The notes below the pieces were generated by a model, which saw nothing but the letters and a program-made list of their open reading frames with translations, had not been told where the DNA came from and searched no databases. A DNA stretch of 64,000 bases from Limibacterium fermenti (lineage in GTDB: Bacteria > Bacteroidota > Bacteroidia > Bacteroidales > Dysgonomonadaceae): contig NZ_CP159486.1 in the NCBI RefSeq assembly GCF_041902845.1, forward strand, positions 2,914,001 through 2,978,000, given 5' to 3'. Below are positions 42,920-51,976 of the stretch, in pieces. A program made the translations under genes and the position numbers. The stretch's first letter is position 1. Each line of letters starts with the position of its first letter.

Positions 42920-44725
42920 TTACGGCTGTATAAATTTCGACAACTGTTTTTCTTCGGAAAACAACACGGCGGTGTTGATAAATGCCAGATGCGAATAAGC
43001 CTGAGGGAAATTGCCAAGCTGGCGTTTGGTTTCGAAATCCAAATCCTCGCTGTAAAGGCCCACATGATTCGAATAAGAAATCAACGATTCGAAAATCTCT
43101 TTCGCCTGTTCGCGTTCGCCGATGACATAAAGCGCTTCGACCAGCCAAAACGTACAAATCGTGAACGCCGAAGAGGGTTTTCCGAAATCGTCTTCGGCTT
43201 TATACCGATACATCAACCCGTTATGAAACAAGTTTTCCTGAATGACCTTGACGGTGCTCACGTAGCGCTCATCGGAAGCTTCGATAAAACCATAGAATTC
43301 CATGAGCAACAAGGACGAATCGCAATCGGCATTTTCATAAGCCTGCGTAAAGCAGTGCATTTCTTCGTTCCACCCTTTTTCATGGACATCCTTTTTAATA
43401 AGATCGGCTTGTGCGCGCCATTTTTCGGCATAGAAATCCTTGTTGAGCAACTCGGCAATACGCGATGCCCTGTCGACCGCCACCCAACTCATCACCTTCG
43501 AGAACACGAAATTCAATTCCCTTGTACGGAACTCCCAAATACCTTGATCGGCCTTTTGCCATACGCGTAATACCATCCGCACCATATTTTTCACAATTTC
43601 CCAAATCTCCTCCACCTCATCGAGCGTGCCGGGAAAGTACAGATAGTATTTATAAATCACGTCGAGCAAATATCCCAGCGAATCATTCTGCACCTGATGG
43701 TAAGCCGCATTGCCGATACGCACCGGCCGGGAGTTCTCGTATCCGGCCAAATGAGGCAAGACCTCCTCGGTGAGCTCGCGTTCGCCGCGGATACCGTACA
43801 TGATTTGAAAGACATCGTCGCGCGACTTCAATATGCGTTTTACAAAGCCGATGAACCGTGCCGCCGTATTCTTATGCTTCATAAACAACAACGTATCGAT
43901 GGACATGGAGGCATCGCGCAGCCAACAAAAGCGATAGTCCCAATTGCGTGTTTCGCCGATACTCTCGGGAAGGCTGGTGGTCACGGCCGCCAGCATAGCG
44001 CCACTGTTTTGGTACGACATCAACTTTAATATCAACAAGCTGCGTTTAATCATTTCGCTGTATTGCGTATACTCCCGAGAACGGTTGATCCAGTTGAGCC
44101 AGTAGACCTTCGTGCGCTCGTAATCCAGCAGGACGCGATTGTTGTCGATGGTGACCAACTTTTGGTTGTAGGAAAGCACAAAAAACTGATGGTCGGTAAG
44201 GGTGAACTCTTCGCCGCTAAGCACCCGGTTAAAATCGACACTGGTATACATATATATCTTATCTTCGGAGTCCTCCACGGAGTACGTTTTGATGTAGGTC
44301 TCGAAGACATCGTGCTTCACCGCTTCGCGCGCATAATTGATTTTGGGATCGTACAAGATGCGCACCTTCGGGGCTCCACGGGTCACCCGGATATAACGAT
44401 GTATTTCGGGAGGCATATAATGTTTCTCTTCGTTGGTACGGTAACGGGGCATATAGTCAAAGACGGTGAAAGCGCCTTCGGGAGCCTCGAAGCGCGTGGT
44501 AAGGATATTGGTGTTTCCCAAATAGGTTTGCGTAATGGTATAAGCCTCAGACACGCCGAAAGCGAAGCAGCCCCCGTTTTCTTCGTCGAGAAGTTTGGTA
44601 AAGACCGACGGCGAATCAAAATCGGGCAGGCAAAGCCAATCGAGGCTTCCTTCTTTCGATATCAATGCCGCTGTCCGGCAGTTACCGATGATACCATAAT
44701 CGAGATTTTTCATTTGACTGTTCAT
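42920..44725 (-). CDS. Glycoside hydrolase family 15 protein (glucoamylase/trehalase-like)
   Basis: The roughly 600-residue protein has no signal peptide. It has a GH15 beta-rich N-domain (LDYGIIGNCRTAALISKEGSLDWLCLPDFDSPSVF) and an (alpha/alpha)6 barrel (GETRNWDYRFCWLRDASM, TFTICTFWLVEALYVIGE). Intracellular GH15 proteins hydrolyse alpha-glucans or trehalose; the otsAB and glycogen neighbours suit either. I set the start at 44725 (MNSQMKN) because a longer ATG at 44752 lies inside a promoter box; 44713 is also possible. Confidence 0.9.
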   Translation of the reverse strand: MNSQMKNLDYGIIGNCRTAALISKEGSLDWLCLPDFDSPSVFTKLLDEENGGCFAFGVSEAYTITQTYLGNTNILTTRFEAPEGAFTVFDYMPRYRTNEEKHYMPPEIHRYIRVTRGAPKVRILYDPKINYAREAVKHDVFETYIKTYSVEDSEDKIYMYTSVDFNRVLSGEEFTLTDHQFFVLSYNQKLVTIDNNRVLLDYERTKVYWLNWINRSREYTQYSEMIKRSLLILKLMSYQNSGAMLAAVTTSLPESIGETRNWDYRFCWLRDASMSIDTLLFMKHKNTAARFIGFVKRILKSRDDVFQIMYGIRGERELTEEVLPHLAGYENSRPVRIGNAAYHQVQNDSLGYLLDVIYKYYLYFPGTLDEVEEIWEIVKNMVRMVLRVWQKADQGIWEFRTRELNFVFSKVMSWVAVDRASRIAELLNKDFYAEKWRAQADLIKKDVHEKGWNEEMHCFTQAYENADCDSSLLLMEFYGFIEASDERYVSTVKVIQENLFHNGLMYRYKAEDDFGKPSSAFTICTFWLVEALYVIGEREQAKEIFESLISYSNHVGLYSEDLDFETKRQLGNFPQAYSHLAFINTAVLFSEEKQLSKFIQP

Positions 44726-44749
44726 TTTAATTATTTTGTACAACGGTTG

Positions 44750-44781
44750 CAAAGATACGTATTCCGTTCCGTAGACACAAG
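44750..44781 (-). promoter_or_regulatory. Bacteroidota promoter of the GH15 gene
   Basis: TATCTTTG (-7) at 44750-44757 on the minus strand, 20-bp spacer, CTTG at the -33 position (44778-44781). It overlaps the upstream ATG at 44752, which rules that start out. Confidence 0.7.
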
Positions 44782-44882
44782 AAAAGGGCTGGAAAGCGGT
44801 CTTCAGTCACCGGGATAGAGTCTAAGGCCTAAGGTTTAAAGTCTAAAGTCTTTATTACCGGGTCTTTCGGCACTCAACCTTT

Positions 44883-44924
44883 CATTTGTCATTTGTAATT
44901 TGTCATTTGTAATTTGTAATTTGT
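44883..44924 (+). repeat. Heptamer tandem repeat upstream of the glycogen synthase promoter
   Basis: Six 7-bp units (catttgt or aatttgt) lie in the divergent gap between the GH15 and glycogen synthase genes, ending 20 bp before the glgA -33 box. Confidence 0.92.
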
Positions 44925-44943
44925 AATTGGAATTATCTTCCTC

Positions 44944-44975
44944 TTTGCTCTTTCTTCTTTTAATTCGTATCTTTG
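44944..44975 (+). promoter_or_regulatory. Bacteroidota promoter of the glycogen synthase gene
   Basis: TTTG (-33) at 44944-44947 and TATCTTTG (-7) at 44968-44975 with a 20-bp spacer, 24 bp before the start codon. This is a textbook consensus match. Confidence 0.85.
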
Positions 44976-44999
44976 CACTCCACATAGAAGAAATGATTT

Positions 45000-46691
45000 A
45001 TGCAAATGGATACAAACCCTACTCCCGATTACATTTTCGAGACCAGTTGGGAAGTATGTAATAAAGTGGGTGGTATATACACTGTTTTATCGACAAGAGC
45101 GAATTCACTCCAAAAGCTATACAAAGACCGTTTATTTTTTATAGGCCCCGACATTTGGGAAGGGCGCGACAATCCGTGGTTTCAAGCCGATAACACACTC
45201 TATCCCGCCTGGATCGAGTACGCGAAAATCCATCAAGGGCTCGAGATTCGCACCGGCAGATGGAATGTTCCCGGACAACCGATCGTATTTCTGGTCAAGT
45301 TCAACCGGTTTTTCGAGCAAAGGAATAAGATATACAGCGATATGTGGGTGGATTTCGGTGTCGATTCGATGCCGGCTTACGGCGACTATCACGATTCGTC
45401 GATGTTTGCTTACGCCACCGGCCTCGTTATCGAAAGTTTCTACCGCTACCATCAACTCGAACCGTATCATGTGATTGCCCACTTCAACGAATGGATGTTG
45501 GGCATGGGAGCGCTGTACATTAAGAAAAACGTGCCGAAGATCGCCACGGTTTTCACCACGCACGCCACCTCCATCGGACGGTCGATTGCCGGAAACAACC
45601 TCCCCCTTTACAACTATTTGAAAACGTATAACGGCGACCAGATGGCCCGCCAACTAAATATGACTTCCAAGCACTCCATCGAGAAGAAAGCCGCACAGAA
45701 TGTCGACTGTTTCACGACGGTGAGCGATATCACGGCGCAGGAATGCGCCCAGTTTCTGGAACGACAGCCCGATGTGGTCACTCCTAACGGCTTTGAGAAA
45801 GGGTTCATCCCTAAAGGGAATGCCCACCGCCTTGCCCGGAAGAACGCCCGCAAAATACTGCTCGGCGTGGCCGAAAAGCTTTTGGGATATGCGCCCGATA
45901 CGGATGCTCTGCTGGTAGGCACGAGCGGTCGATATGAATACAAAAACAAAGGTATCGACGCGTTTATCGAAGCCATGAACATGCTGCGCAAAACGCCTCA
46001 ACTGAGCAAAGACATTATTGCGTTTATTATGGTACCCGCTTGGATAAAAGGTGCGCGGGAAGATTTGCGACGCCGTATAAAAGGAGAAATGCCGTCCCGG
46101 AGAGCCTCTCACCCCGGCGACCGCTTTATCACGCACGAATTGCATCAACCCGACAAGGATATGGTGATGCAACAGATCCGCTCATCGGGCTTCACGAATG
46201 AAGAAAACAACCGGGTCAAAATCATCTTTATTCCTTCGTACCTGAACGGAAACGACGGCATATTCGATGTGCCCTATTACGATCTGCTCATCGGGCTCGA
46301 CTTATCGGTATTTCCTTCGTATTACGAGCCTTGGGGATATACCCCTCACGAAAGCGTGGCTTTTTCCATCCCGACGATCACGACGACTCTGGCCGGTTTC
46401 GGTTTGTGGGCTAAGAAACAAGGCGATAAAGAAGGTATGGACGACGGCATTGAAGTGATCGGCCGCGACGACAGTAACTTTCAGGAAGTCGCCAAAGAAA
46501 TAGCCACCCTTGTCTTCGACTTCTCGTTGAAAAGCGTGGAACAAATCAATGTGCTGCGGCAAAAAGCATCGAAATTATCCGATAAAGGGGACTGGCAACA
46601 CTTCATCGTGTATTATGAGGAAGCTTATCGCAAAGCGTTGCATAATTCTTTTATTCGATTGTCGAAACCTTATAAACTTAACGCCGATTAA
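45000..46691 (+). CDS. Glycogen synthase, GT3 (eukaryotic-like) type
   Basis: The 563-residue protein resembles the GT3 glycogen synthases of fungi and animals more than bacterial GlgA. It has FETSWEVCNKVGGIYTVLST, FTTHATSIGRSIAGNN, DCFTTVSDITAQECAQFL, VTPNGFEKGF, and the C-terminal PSYYEPWGYTPHESVAFS with the catalytic Glu. GT3 enzymes use UDP-glucose. It is followed by a glycogen phosphorylase gene, so synthesis and breakdown of glycogen are side by side. A near-perfect promoter precedes it. Confidence 0.93.
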   Translation: MQMDTNPTPDYIFETSWEVCNKVGGIYTVLSTRANSLQKLYKDRLFFIGPDIWEGRDNPWFQADNTLYPAWIEYAKIHQGLEIRTGRWNVPGQPIVFLVKFNRFFEQRNKIYSDMWVDFGVDSMPAYGDYHDSSMFAYATGLVIESFYRYHQLEPYHVIAHFNEWMLGMGALYIKKNVPKIATVFTTHATSIGRSIAGNNLPLYNYLKTYNGDQMARQLNMTSKHSIEKKAAQNVDCFTTVSDITAQECAQFLERQPDVVTPNGFEKGFIPKGNAHRLARKNARKILLGVAEKLLGYAPDTDALLVGTSGRYEYKNKGIDAFIEAMNMLRKTPQLSKDIIAFIMVPAWIKGAREDLRRRIKGEMPSRRASHPGDRFITHELHQPDKDMVMQQIRSSGFTNEENNRVKIIFIPSYLNGNDGIFDVPYYDLLIGLDLSVFPSYYEPWGYTPHESVAFSIPTITTTLAGFGLWAKKQGDKEGMDDGIEVIGRDDSNFQEVAKEIATLVFDFSLKSVEQINVLRQKASKLSDKGDWQHFIVYYEEAYRKALHNSFIRLSKPYKLNAD

Positions 46692-46696
46692 GTTGT

Positions 46697-46704
46697 TATA
46701 TTTG
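46697..46704 (+). promoter_or_regulatory. -7-like element before the phosphorylase gene
   Basis: TATATTTG matches TAnnTTTG 5 bp after the glycogen synthase stop. No clear -33 is seen. A short octamer repeat (ttagacat, about 46724-46745) lies between it and the start codon. Confidence 0.5.
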
Positions 46705-46757
46705 TCGTGAAAAGACAAAAACCTTTAGACATTAGACATTAAGACAATATAAATACA

Positions 46758-49319
46758 ATGATCATCAAATCAAGTTATTCAAATACGCCTGTATGGCGAG
46801 ATATTCATGTTCATGCTATCCTTCCGCAAGAGTTGCGTCCGTTAGAAGAAATCGCTCATAATTTATGGTGGGTATGGAACGAACAAGCCAAAGACCTGTT
46901 TGAAGATATCGATCCGAAGGGATGGGATAAGAGCAACCGCAATCCGGTTATCCTCCTGCAAAACCTGCAATCGGAACGAACCGAGGAAATCGTAAAAGAT
47001 GCGGAATTGATGGACCGGATACACCGGACATACGATGCCTATCATGCGTACATGCAGGTTCCGCACAACAGCAACCGCCCCAGCATCGCCTACTTCAGCA
47101 TGGAATACGGCTTGGCGAACATCTTGAAGATTTATTCGGGAGGATTGGGCATTTTAGCCGGCGACTACCTCAAAGAGGCCAGTGACAGCAACGTGAATAT
47201 GACCGCCGTCGGATTCTTATACCGCTACGGTTATTTCACCCAAAGCCTTTCGGTGGACGGACAACAAATCGCCAACTACGAAGCGCAGAACTTCGGCAAT
47301 TTGCCTATCCGCCAGGTGAACGACGAAAACGGCCAGCCGCTGATTCTGGAAGTGCCTTTTCACGACCGCATCATCTACTCGAACGTATGGAAAGTAGCCG
47401 TAGGACGCATCAACTTGTTTTTGATGGACACCGACTTCGAACGCAACAGCGAATATGACCGATCCATCACTCATCAATTGTATGGCGGTGACTGGGAAAA
47501 CCGCATGAAGCAGGAGCTCCTGCTCGGCGTAGGCGGCATTCTGTTGCTCAACAAACTGGGTATTAAAAAAGATGTCTACCACATGAACGAAGGACATGCC
47601 GCCTTTATCAGCGTGCAGCGGTTGCTCGACTATGTGGAAAGCGGCCTGAACTTCAATGTGGCGCTCGAACTGGTACGCGCGTCTTCGCTCTATACGGTGC
47701 ACACTCCCGTACCGGCGGGCCACGATTATTTCGACGAGCCGCTGATCGCCAAATATATGAAACCTATCATCGGAAAGATCGGCATCCCCTGGCAACAGTT
47801 CATGGACATGGGGCGCGAAAATCCGGGCAGCAACGAAAAGTTCTCCATGAGTGTATTCGCCCTGAATACCGCGCAGGAAGCCAACGGGGTAAGCGAACTC
47901 CACGGGAAAGTATCGAAGGAAATGTTCCGGCCCGTGTGGAAGGGCTACTTCCCCGAAGAGTTGCATGTGGGATATGTTACGAACGGCGTCCATCTACCTT
48001 CGTGGGCAACATCGTCGATGAAAGCTTTTTATGAAAAGCATTTCGGCCCGAAGTTTTATGAAGATGAAGGGAACTTCGACCTTTGGAAAAAGATTTATCA
48101 GGTGAGCGACGATGAGATATGGAAACAACGCATGCACCTGAAAAAGAAACTGGTCGATTATATACGCGAGGAGTTTAAAGAAGGATGGCTGAAGAACCAG
48201 GCCGACCCGGCCCGTATTGTGAATATGCTGGAGGAAATCGATTCCAACGCGCTGCTGATTGGTTTTTCGCGCCGTTTTGCCACTTACAAGCGGGCACACC
48301 TGCTGTTTACCGACCTCGACCGACTTTCGCGCATCGTCAACAACCCGAAGCATCCGGTGCAGTTCATCTTTGCCGGAAAAGCGCACCCGGCCGACGGCGG
48401 CGGACAGGGACTGATCAAGCAGATTGTGGAGATTTCGCGCCGCCCCGAATTCCTGGGAAAAATCATCTTCCTCGAAAATTATGATATGCAGTTGGCCAAA
48501 CGCCTGATTTCGGGGGTCGACATCTGGTTGAACACCCCTACACGCTTGCAGGAAGCTTCGGGTACGTCGGGCGAAAAGGCGGAAATGAACGGGGTGCTCA
48601 ATTTCTCGGTTCTCGACGGATGGTGGTACGAAGGTTACAAAGAAGGTGCCGGATGGGCGTTGACGGACGAAAAAACGTACGACAATACGGCGTTTCAAGA
48701 CGAACTCGATGCATCGACCATCTACTCATTGCTCGAAAACGAAATTATCCCGCTGTACTATGCTCACAACAGCAACGGCTACTCGCCCGAGTGGGTGCAA
48801 TATATCAAAAAGTCCATCGCCGAAATCGCGCCGCACTTTACCACGCGCCGCATGATGGACGATTATTTCGCCCGCTTCTACCACAAGCTGGCCGACCGTT
48901 CGAAGACATTGCACGAAAACAATTTCGCCAAAGCCAAAGAAATCGTGGCCTGGAAAGAAGATATGGCCTCGAAATGGGACAAATTCGAAGTGGTGAAACT
49001 CGATTTCAACCCGAATCAACAGGTTGACTTCAACGACACCAACACACAGACTTACGGCACGGTGGTTATCGACAAAAAAGATATGGCGGGCACACTCGGC
49101 CTGGAATGCGTAGTGGTAAGCAGCGACACGACAGGGAAGATCGAGTTTTTGGAGAAGTATGAATTCGATTTGGTGAAAACCGAAGGTTCCCTGCTTTATT
49201 TCGAAACGCATAAGGCGCTCAACGACCCGGGTACGCATCAATACGGACTACGGGTATATGCCAAAAATCCCGACCTGCCGCACCGCATGGATTTTGCATA
49301 CATGAGGTGGATCGGATAA
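46758..49319 (+). CDS. glgP: Alpha-glucan (glycogen) phosphorylase, GT35
   Basis: The enzyme releases glucose-1-phosphate from glycogen using phosphate and PLP. The 853-residue protein belongs to the alpha-glucan phosphorylase subgroup. It has an N-terminal NLWWVWNEQAKDLFEDIDP, YFSMEYGLANILKIYSGGLG, GILAGDYLKEASDS, HMNEGHAAF, GRRFATYKRA-like SRRFATYKRAHLL, and the PLP-lysine block EASGTSGEKAEMNGVLNFS. Terminal residues form a beta domain. It lies 66 bp after the synthase gene and is followed by a strong terminator. Confidence 0.95.
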   Translation: MIIKSSYSNTPVWRDIHVHAILPQELRPLEEIAHNLWWVWNEQAKDLFEDIDPKGWDKSNRNPVILLQNLQSERTEEIVKDAELMDRIHRTYDAYHAYMQVPHNSNRPSIAYFSMEYGLANILKIYSGGLGILAGDYLKEASDSNVNMTAVGFLYRYGYFTQSLSVDGQQIANYEAQNFGNLPIRQVNDENGQPLILEVPFHDRIIYSNVWKVAVGRINLFLMDTDFERNSEYDRSITHQLYGGDWENRMKQELLLGVGGILLLNKLGIKKDVYHMNEGHAAFISVQRLLDYVESGLNFNVALELVRASSLYTVHTPVPAGHDYFDEPLIAKYMKPIIGKIGIPWQQFMDMGRENPGSNEKFSMSVFALNTAQEANGVSELHGKVSKEMFRPVWKGYFPEELHVGYVTNGVHLPSWATSSMKAFYEKHFGPKFYEDEGNFDLWKKIYQVSDDEIWKQRMHLKKKLVDYIREEFKEGWLKNQADPARIVNMLEEIDSNALLIGFSRRFATYKRAHLLFTDLDRLSRIVNNPKHPVQFIFAGKAHPADGGGQGLIKQIVEISRRPEFLGKIIFLENYDMQLAKRLISGVDIWLNTPTRLQEASGTSGEKAEMNGVLNFSVLDGWWYEGYKEGAGWALTDEKTYDNTAFQDELDASTIYSLLENEIIPLYYAHNSNGYSPEWVQYIKKSIAEIAPHFTTRRMMDDYFARFYHKLADRSKTLHENNFAKAKEIVAWKEDMASKWDKFEVVKLDFNPNQQVDFNDTNTQTYGTVVIDKKDMAGTLGLECVVVSSDTTGKIEFLEKYEFDLVKTEGSLLYFETHKALNDPGTHQYGLRVYAKNPDLPHRMDFAYMRWIG

Positions 49320-49343
49320 GGGAAGGGATTGAATGAAGATTGA

Positions 49344-49386
49344 CGCCGAATGACGGAATGATTTTTCGCCATTCGGCGGATTTTTT
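49344..49386 (+). terminator. Intrinsic terminator after glgP
   Basis: The stem cgccgaatg (49344-49352) and cattcggcg (49370-49378) is followed by six T at 49381-49386. Confidence 0.9.
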
Positions 49387-49445
49387 CAATTAAATGTATC
49401 CGGGTCTGAATAATTTATCGTCTATCACTATCGGAACATACGGTG

Positions 49446-49775
49446 TTATAAATATTGAGCAATCATATGATTATTATTTATATATCGTACAAAATAAACG
49501 ATTTCTCCATTATGACGGAAGATATTAAAAAAGGCATACCAAGCAGTGTTTTTATTCCGTTTAAACAGGACATAATACATCCCCTCTCCAAATTTATTGA
49601 AATAGTCAGGGGCAATCTTCGCGGTTTGATAAGGCAATTCATTTTTAATCGCTTCAAATAATTCATCAGTGTATTTAATAGCCGCTTCTTCAAAACCAAA
49701 ATACTCTTTATCATACAGGACATTGGATAGTTCGAGAAGATAATCTACAACCTCCGGCAGTATTACCACTTTCAT
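49446..49775 (-). CDS. RelE/ParE-superfamily toxin candidate
   Basis: The 109-residue protein begins MKVVILPEVVDYLLELSNVL and has two helices with FGFEEAAIKYTDELFEAIKN, then beta strands GEGMYYVLFKRNKNTAWYAFFNI and EIVYFVRYINNNH, the RelE/ParE layout. It is 2 bp downstream of a small acidic gene that fits as antitoxin. Length is close to family norm. The fold call is by pattern; the target is unknown. Confidence 0.75.
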   Translation of the reverse strand: MKVVILPEVVDYLLELSNVLYDKEYFGFEEAAIKYTDELFEAIKNELPYQTAKIAPDYFNKFGEGMYYVLFKRNKNTAWYAFFNIFRHNGEIVYFVRYINNNHMIAQYL

Positions 49776-49777
49776 CT

Positions 49778-50068
49778 TTATATGTTTTCTCCTTCTCGTT
49801 TTTCCTTAAATATTTTTCTAAGTCCTTTTTGAACTCTTCCCTTAGCTTCATCTACGGATATAGCCCGGTGAAAATCTGTCGGAACCTCTTCTGATATTTC
49901 AATTCCCCGAATATGATAAAGGCGATCGATTGCGTCCATTTCAGCATCGGAGATCCCAATTTCATTGTCTTCGATATGGCTGGTAAAATGGATGCGCATC
50001 TCTTTTAACATTAATTTCACTAAGTTGCTCTGCCTTTCATTTCCGGGTGTAATTATTATTGTTTCCAT
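49778..50068 (-). CDS. Antitoxin candidate paired with the toxin above
   Basis: The 96-residue charged protein starts METIIITPGNERQSNLVKLM and carries a long helix-rich tail with EVPTDFHRAISVDEAKGRVQ and a Lys-rich end. It precedes the toxin gene by 2 bp. The N-terminal strand TIIITPGNERQSNLVKLMLKEM is seen in Bacteroidota antitoxin-like proteins. Assignment is mainly by context. Confidence 0.68.
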   Translation of the reverse strand: METIIITPGNERQSNLVKLMLKEMRIHFTSHIEDNEIGISDAEMDAIDRLYHIRGIEISEEVPTDFHRAISVDEAKGRVQKGLRKIFKEKREGENI

Positions 50069-50209
50069 ATTCGCTTGTCTTTATTTTTGGTAAATATATG
50101 CGATATTTTTCTTTTATCCAATACCCGTAACGATATTTATGACTATAGCGGGTCGCCTTCGATGGAGATAATCAACAGAGGGGTTATACTTAGGATACTT
50201 TGCGGACAA

Positions 50210-50989
50210 TCATATTATTTTGTTTCCTCCTGTTTTAGGAATCAGTTTTTTCGGTTTGTCGTCTTCGCCTTTCTGTCCTTCGCGATGCGAGAGTAATTCG
50301 TGGTACCGTTTGCGGACAACATTGACGGCGGTGAGCAGCTTATCCCATTCGGCATTGTCGGAATAGGCGTTGGCCAACGTGTAGATATAGTTGAACAACG
50401 TTTTATTGGCATTCTGAAGTTTGCGGCGCAATTCTTTGCCTTCGGAGGTTTCCTCAACGGCTTTCAGGGCGCGGCTGTCTTCTTCGCTCGCACGGTAGCC
50501 ATTGTTGGTGTTGCTTATGCCGTCAAGCTCGGGCGTCATCGTCAAGGTGACAATGGCCGAAGCATAGGGTTCCTTGGCGCTGTCGTTCAAAAAATTATCG
50601 GTCGCGTTGGTTTGATTCTTCGGGTTCAAGTGCGGAATGTCGCGATGGAGGCGCCATAGCGGGAATAAATTATTGTAGGCAGCTCGTTTAGCCGGGTCCT
50701 CGTCGAACTCGTAATAGTGTAACTTACGTCCGAACCGGCTGAAAGCCCGGTCACGGAGGCGGTCTTTCTGTTGCAGAATTTCCGTGTACGGATCTTTATC
50801 GGGATTGCGCGTAGCGACTTCAAACGGATCGACGTTATCTTTTACATCCTTCACATAGCGTTGAAGGGGGATATCGGTGGTAAGAAGTTCCACACCGGAT
50901 TTTTCGATATCGGTTACCGTTTCGCGCGATAAACCGACCAGCTCCATCTGTTGGAGTTTTGTCTGAGAAAGGGTTTGTAATGCTTTCAT
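50210..50989 (-). CDS. DUF6261-like protein 2
   Basis: The 259-residue helical soluble protein starts MKALQTLSQTKLQQMELVGL. It has long amphipathic helices (LRRKLQNANKTLFNYIYTLA, WDKLLTAVNVVRKRYHELLS) and a Lys-rich tail KPKKLIPKTGGNKII. No signal or membrane segment is present. Length, helix layout and the basic tail resemble the protein at 18922-19668, although residue identity looks low. As there, a degenerate 41-42-bp array lies directly upstream (51085-51316). I place it with DUF6261 tentatively; a profile search would settle it. Confidence 0.6.
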   Translation of the reverse strand: MKALQTLSQTKLQQMELVGLSRETVTDIEKSGVELLTTDIPLQRYVKDVKDNVDPFEVATRNPDKDPYTEILQQKDRLRDRAFSRFGRKLHYYEFDEDPAKRAAYNNLFPLWRLHRDIPHLNPKNQTNATDNFLNDSAKEPYASAIVTLTMTPELDGISNTNNGYRASEEDSRALKAVEETSEGKELRRKLQNANKTLFNYIYTLANAYSDNAEWDKLLTAVNVVRKRYHELLSHREGQKGEDDKPKKLIPKTGGNKII

Positions 50990-51084
50990 TTTCGAGAAAA
51001 TTAATACTACATCAATTCAATTTTACTAAAAAACAAAATTTTTGAGGATGTTTCATTCATTCTCATGCTTTCAAAAAGGGTTGG

Positions 51085-51316
51085 CGGGGGATAAAAACAG
51101 TTTTAAGAGCCGTCAAATCGGTTTTTCGGAATTCAAAAGTACTTTTTAAGGTTGAAAAATCGGTTTTTTGAGGTTTGAAAATGCTTTTAGGCTGAAAAAA
51201 TCGGTTTTTTGACGTCGAAAAGCAGTTTTCCGAACCGTCGTATCGGTTTTTTGGGTCAAAAAGTACTTTCTGAAGGCTTCGTATCGATTTTTCGATATCC
51301 AAAAGTACTTTTGATG
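51085..51316 (-). repeat. Degenerate 41-42-bp repeat array 5' of DUF6261-like gene 2
   Basis: In the + orientation the core atcggttttt recurs at 51117, 51159, 51200, 51242 and 51283 (steps 42, 41, 42, 41). Between cores lie palindrome-like blocks such as aaaagtactttt. On the minus (gene) strand the half-unit aacctcaaaaaaccgattttt matches array 1 at about 16 of 20 bases. The 41-bp steps break codon register, so the repeat is held at DNA level. A frame of 79 codons (51063-51302) runs through it, probably by chance. The array ends about 95 bp before the gene start. Confidence 0.85.
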
Positions 51317-51633
51317 CTCAGCGGAAGAGTTTGCCGGAGATTTTTCCGTTTATTCCGGACTTTTCCATCTGTATTCCAGAGAGCGTTCTGCAAAATTAAG
51401 GCATATTTTGATCAAAAGCAACTAAAAAAACATGTTTTACAACATAAAAAACAGGAAAGGTAAGCATAAACCGCCCTCCAAGATAGAGACATCTAACCGA
51501 TCATCCACTTTCCCGTTGCAAGAAAAATTGCTAAATCCGATGAGAGGGTTGCCAATACAAAAAGAGGGCTTTGACTGACAAGAATCCAAATGAATTGAGA
51601 TAAAACAATCGTTACCAATCCTCCTCCATGGCT

Positions 51634-51667
51634 CGTTAAGGCAATAAGCGTGTTAAGGCAATAAGCA
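51634..51667. repeat. 17-bp tandem duplication in a gene-free stretch
   Basis: gttaaggcaataagc occurs twice, 17 bp apart (51634-51650 and 51651-51667). It lies in a stretch (51317-51976) where I see no supported gene. A TACCTTTG at 51796-51803 could be a -7 element for the AraC gene. Confidence 0.7.
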
Positions 51668-51976
51668 TCCAAAACGACGGATCGGCAAATGATGGAGGGC
51701 GTCCGGAACTATGCGCCCGCCCTCTCTGACTTTTTCGACAATCCGGAGGCAAAGAAAAATATTCCGGGATATTCTACGGATAATTCTTTTTTTTATACCT
51801 TTGAAAACGTATAATCTAAATTTCGGCTTAAGTCCAAACCGAAGGAACCATCAAGAAATAAGCGTTACATTTAGAAGCTGTTCTGAAAACTTTATTTCCT
51901 GACGGTTCCGAAACAATACAAAACGCGGAAAGGCGAAATACAGCATATAAACCGATCCGGAAAAACGGCAGAAAAA

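Noticed and set aside
51711..51902. 63-codon frame upstream of the AraC gene
   Set aside because: No homology pattern, no promoter or ribosome site in register, and AT-rich gap composition.
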